The translations under genes and the position numbers were made by a program. DNA of 64,000 nt. Source: VYDC01 sp963667515 (GTDB taxonomy: Bacteria > Chloroflexota > Dehalococcoidia > UBA2979). Under the pieces are notes generated by a model, which searched no databases, was not told the DNA's origin, and saw only the letters and a list, made by a program, of their open reading frames with translations. Location of the stretch: positions 62,001-126,000 of the forward strand of contig CAXXXY010000011.1 of the NCBI GenBank assembly GCA_963667515.2, in the 5' to 3' direction. This document shows, in pieces, positions 61,208 through 64,000 of this stretch; position 1 is the stretch's first letter, and each line of letters opens with the position of its first letter.

Positions 61208-64000
61208 GTGGGCTTCTTTGACGACCGAGAGGACCTCGGGCCACCGCCCGATCCCTTCCGCCTGGAGGACCGCAGCGGTGGCGGCGGCACGCCCTTCCGC
61301 TCGCCGATCGCGCTGCGCTGGCTGGGGCTGGCTGCGGCGATCCTCGTGGCCCTCGTCGCCGCCAACGTCCTGAAGTCGCTCTACGTCGACCTGCTGTGGT
61401 TCGACTCGGTCGGCCCCTCCGCCGACGACTCCTACGCCGGCATCTTCCGCACCGTCGTCGTGTCGCGGGTGCTGCTGTTCCTGGGCGGCGCGGCGATCAC
61501 AGCCGCGGTGCTGGGCGCGAACATCTGGGTCGCGTTGCGCCTGGCCCCGCGCGGGCCCGAGGAGTCGTTCATCGAGGAGGTGGACGCGCAGGCGATCCGG
61601 CGCGTGGTGATGGTGCTGCTCGTCGCGGCCACGCTCTTCCTCGCGGTGATCTTCGGCTCGGTCGCGGGCGGCTCGTGGGAGACGCTGCTGCGCTGGATGA
61701 ACGGCGTGGACTTCGGCGTCGACGACCCGCAGTTCAACCGCGACATCTCGTTCTACCTCTTCGAGCTGCCGGCCTACCACTTCGTGCAGGGCTGGCTGTT
61801 GGCGCTGCTGGTCGTCTCCACGCTGGCGTCGGGCGCGGTCTACGGCCTCGCCTTCTCGCTACAACGCTTCGTGCTGAACATCACGCCGGGGATGCGCATC
61901 CACCTCTCCGTGCTGGTGGGGCTGATCCTGCTGGTGATCGCGCTGGGCACGTTCCTCTCCATCTTCGACCTGGCGAACTCGGCGGGCGGCATCGTCTACG
62001 GCGCGACCTACACGGACGTGAACGCGCGGCTCCCGGTGCGCTACCTGCTGATCGCGCTCGCGCTGTTCGCGGGCATCGCGACGATCGCCAACGCCTTCAT
62101 CTCGCGCGGCTACCGGCTGCCGCTCTTCGCGTTCGGCCTGTGGGCGGCGGCGGGCCTGGTCGGCGGCGCGATCTACCCGCAGGCGATCCAGACCTTCACC
62201 GTCGAGCCCAACGAGCTAGAGCGCGAGGAGCGCTTCATCGACCGCAACATCACGCAGACGCGGCTCGCCTGGGGCCTGAACGCGATCGAGGAGACGAGCT
62301 TCCCGGCGCTGCCCGCGGTCACCGCGGCCGAGCTCGACGAGAACCGCACGACGCTCGAGAACATCCGCGTGCTGGACCCGCGGCCGCTGCTGGACACCTT
62401 CAACCAGATCCAGTCGATCCGGCCCTTCTACCAGTTCACAGACGTGGACGTGGACCGCTACACCATCGACGGCGAGCCGCAGCAGGTGATGCTCTCGCCG
62501 CGCGAGCTGAACGTGAGCCGCGCGCAGGACCGCAACTGGACGCGCGAGCGGCTCCAGCTCACGCACGGCTTCGGCGCGGTGGCCTCGCCGGTGAACGAGG
62601 TGGTGCAGGAGTCCGGCCTGCCGAGGCTGCTGACCGCCGACATCCCGCCGGCCAGCGACATCGAGGAGCTGCAGCTCACCGTCGAAGGCTCGCGCATCTA
62701 CTTCGGCGAGCTCACCAACCACTACGTCATCGTCAACACCAACGTCGCCGAGTTCGACTACCCGCTGGGCGAGGGCCAGAACGCCGAGACGCGCTACAAG
62801 CCCGACCGCGGCATCCGCCTCTCCTCGTTCGTGGAGCGGCTGGCGCTCGCGTGGGAGCTCGGCGACACCAACCTGCTCATCTCGGGGCAGATCGGCTCGG
62901 GCTCGCGGCTGCTGCTGCACCGCGACCTGCAGGACCGCATCGAGAAGGTGGCGCCGTTCCTGCTGCTCGACCACGACCCCTACCTCGTCATCGAGGATGG
63001 CCAGCTGTTCTGGATCCAGGACGCGTACACCACTTCCGGCAACTTCCCCTACTCCGAGCCGCGGGGCGCGGTGAACTACATCCGCAACAGCGTGAAGGTG
63101 CTGGTGGACGCGCGCACCGGCGACATGAGCTTCTACCTCATCGACGGGTCGGACCCGGTGGCGCGGACGTGGGAGAAGATCTTCCCCGACCTCTTCCAGC
63201 CGGGCGCGGATATGCCCGACTTCATGGTCGATCACCTGCGCTACCCGGAGCTGCTGTTCCGGCTGCAGGCCGACCTCTACCTCCAGTACCACGTGAGCGA
63301 TCCGCAGGTCTTCTTCGTCGGCGAGGACTTCTGGAACATCCCGACGGAGCGCTTCCGGCAGCAGGAGCAGCCGGTCGACCCGTACTACGTGATCATGAAG
63401 CTGCCGGGCGAGGTGGAGGAGGAGTTCGCGCTCATCCTCCCGTTCACGCCGCGCAACAAGCAGAACACCGTCGCGTGGCTCGCCGCGCGCTCCGACGGCG
63501 ACCATTACGGCACGCTGCGGGCGTACCGCTTCCCCACGGACGACCTGGTCTTCGGCCCCGCGCAGATCGAGGCGCGCATCGACCAGAACCCGGGCATCTC
63601 GCAGCAGCTCACGCTGTGGGACCAGTCGGGCTCCGAGGTGATCCGCGGCAACCTGCTGATGATCCCGATCGGCGACTCGTTCCTCTTCGTGGAGCCGATC
63701 TACCTGCAGGCGTCGAACTCGCGGCTGCCCGAGCTACAGCGCATCGTGGTGGCGAACGGCAACGCGATCGCGATGGAGGAGACGTTCGAGAAATCGCTGG
63801 ACGTGGTGCTCGGCCGCCGCGCCTCCACGCTGCCGGGAACCGGCGCTTTCCAAACGACGCCGACCACGCCCACGACGCCCACGACGCCCGGCCGGCCGCT
63901 GCCGTCCGACCTGACGGGGCTACTGCAGCAGGCGCAGCAGGCGTTCGACGCCAGCGAGGCGGACCTCCAGCGTCTGCGCGAGATCCTCGAGGCGCTGCGC
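61208..64000 (+). CDS. UPF0182 family large membrane protein (3' end beyond window)
   Basis: A reading frame of at least 931 residues open to the window edge. The N-terminal ~320 residues contain about seven transmembrane helices (first WLGLAAAILVALVAANVLKS). A long hydrophilic extracytoplasmic domain follows with UPF0182 blocks such as RNITQTRLAWGL, RPLLDTFNQIQSIRPFYQF and SREL-like LSPRELNVSRAQDRNWT. A Thr/Pro linker (TTPTTPTTPTTP) and a helical tail start at ~residue 880. UPF0182 proteins occur in actinobacteria, cyanobacteria and Chloroflexota, with no proven function. GTG start at 61208, 7 bp after argB. Confidence 0.9.
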   Translation, partial: MGFFDDREDLGPPPDPFRLEDRSGGGGTPFRSPIALRWLGLAAAILVALVAANVLKSLYVDLLWFDSVGPSADDSYAGIFRTVVVSRVLLFLGGAAITAAVLGANIWVALRLAPRGPEESFIEEVDAQAIRRVVMVLLVAATLFLAVIFGSVAGGSWETLLRWMNGVDFGVDDPQFNRDISFYLFELPAYHFVQGWLLALLVVSTLASGAVYGLAFSLQRFVLNITPGMRIHLSVLVGLILLVIALGTFLSIFDLANSAGGIVYGATYTDVNARLPVRYLLIALALFAGIATIANAFISRGYRLPLFAFGLWAAAGLVGGAIYPQAIQTFTVEPNELEREERFIDRNITQTRLAWGLNAIEETSFPALPAVTAAELDENRTTLENIRVLDPRPLLDTFNQIQSIRPFYQFTDVDVDRYTIDGEPQQVMLSPRELNVSRAQDRNWTRERLQLTHGFGAVASPVNEVVQESGLPRLLTADIPPASDIEELQLTVEGSRIYFGELTNHYVIVNTNVAEFDYPLGEGQNAETRYKPDRGIRLSSFVERLALAWELGDTNLLISGQIGSGSRLLLHRDLQDRIEKVAPFLLLDHDPYLVIEDGQLFWIQDAYTTSGNFPYSEPRGAVNYIRNSVKVLVDARTGDMSFYLIDGSDPVARTWEKIFPDLFQPGADMPDFMVDHLRYPELLFRLQADLYLQYHVSDPQVFFVGEDFWNIPTERFRQQEQPVDPYYVIMKLPGEVEEEFALILPFTPRNKQNTVAWLAARSDGDHYGTLRAYRFPTDDLVFGPAQIEARIDQNPGISQQLTLWDQSGSEVIRGNLLMIPIGDSFLFVEPIYLQASNSRLPELQRIVVANGNAIAMEETFEKSLDVVLGRRASTLPGTGAFQTTPTTPTTPTTPGRPLPSDLTGLLQQAQQAFDASEADLQRLREILEALR

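Overview
The window is a very GC-rich bacterial chromosome segment with tightly packed genes, many GTG starts and frequent start/stop overlaps. The gene content (SUF operon led by a SufR-like regulator, Ni-superoxide dismutase with its own peptidase, LppX/LprAFG-type lipoprotein, fused homocysteine methyltransferase/methylenetetrahydrofolate reductase, a UPF0182 giant membrane protein, CIRCE-controlled groEL) fits Chloroflexota best. A deep actinobacterial lineage cannot be excluded from sequence reading alone.

Layout. 1-12.3 kb: 3' end of a Lon-type protease, a decayed amino-acid permease, a HAD hydrolase, an MFS exporter, an inositol-phosphatase-like enzyme, a glycolate oxidase operon (glcDEF), a Tat-exported peptide-binding protein, a Rieske-fold protein that has lost most of its cluster ligands, and a frameshifted methyltransferase-like gene. 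12.5-19.5 kb: a complete minus-strand SUF operon (sufR-sufC-sufB-sufD-Rieske-sufS-sufU-DUF59) with a strong promoter. 19.7-25.9 kb: methyltransferase, repeat arrays, DinB-like protein, membrane protein, ECF sigma/anti-sigma pair, AI-2E family exporter. 26-31 kb: a Fur-type regulator and a ZnuABC-type metal importer, separated by an IS481-family element and an 8-bp minisatellite. 31-43 kb: GltD-like oxidoreductase, three hotdog-fold proteins, MFS, alanine dehydrogenase, DNA glycosylase, DinB pair, methionine/folate enzyme, PspC, EVE and DUF402 proteins. 43-47 kb: a second Fe-S locus (A-type carrier, second SufR-like regulator, IscS-type desulfurase), then IS copy 2. 47.7-52.2 kb: orphan nuoB, Dabb protein, sodN-sodX, HDOD protein, IS copy 3. 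52.3-64 kb: CIRCE-groEL, an LprG/P55-like lipoprotein-MFS pair downstream of selD, endonuclease III, argJ-argB, and a UPF0182 gene running off the end.

Main discovery. The selD reading frame does not start at the obvious ATG. It continues upstream through an in-frame TGA at the position of the catalytic Cys/Sec, and a perfect 7-bp hairpin with a GUC loop lies 27 nt downstream. This is a selenocysteine-containing SelD with a bacterial SECIS, so the organism probably decodes UGA as Sec.

Other points. All three IS481-family copies (each 1050 bp) sit on the TAG stop of the upstream gene, with 6-bp duplications of the form SCTAGC, so they spread without destroying coding capacity. A dispersed GC-rich repeat with core AGCGTTCCGCT fills many intergenic gaps, forms a 104-bp tandem array and supplies the C-terminus of one protein. 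Several genes have a TANNNT box only 6-9 nt before the start codon, which suggests leaderless mRNAs.
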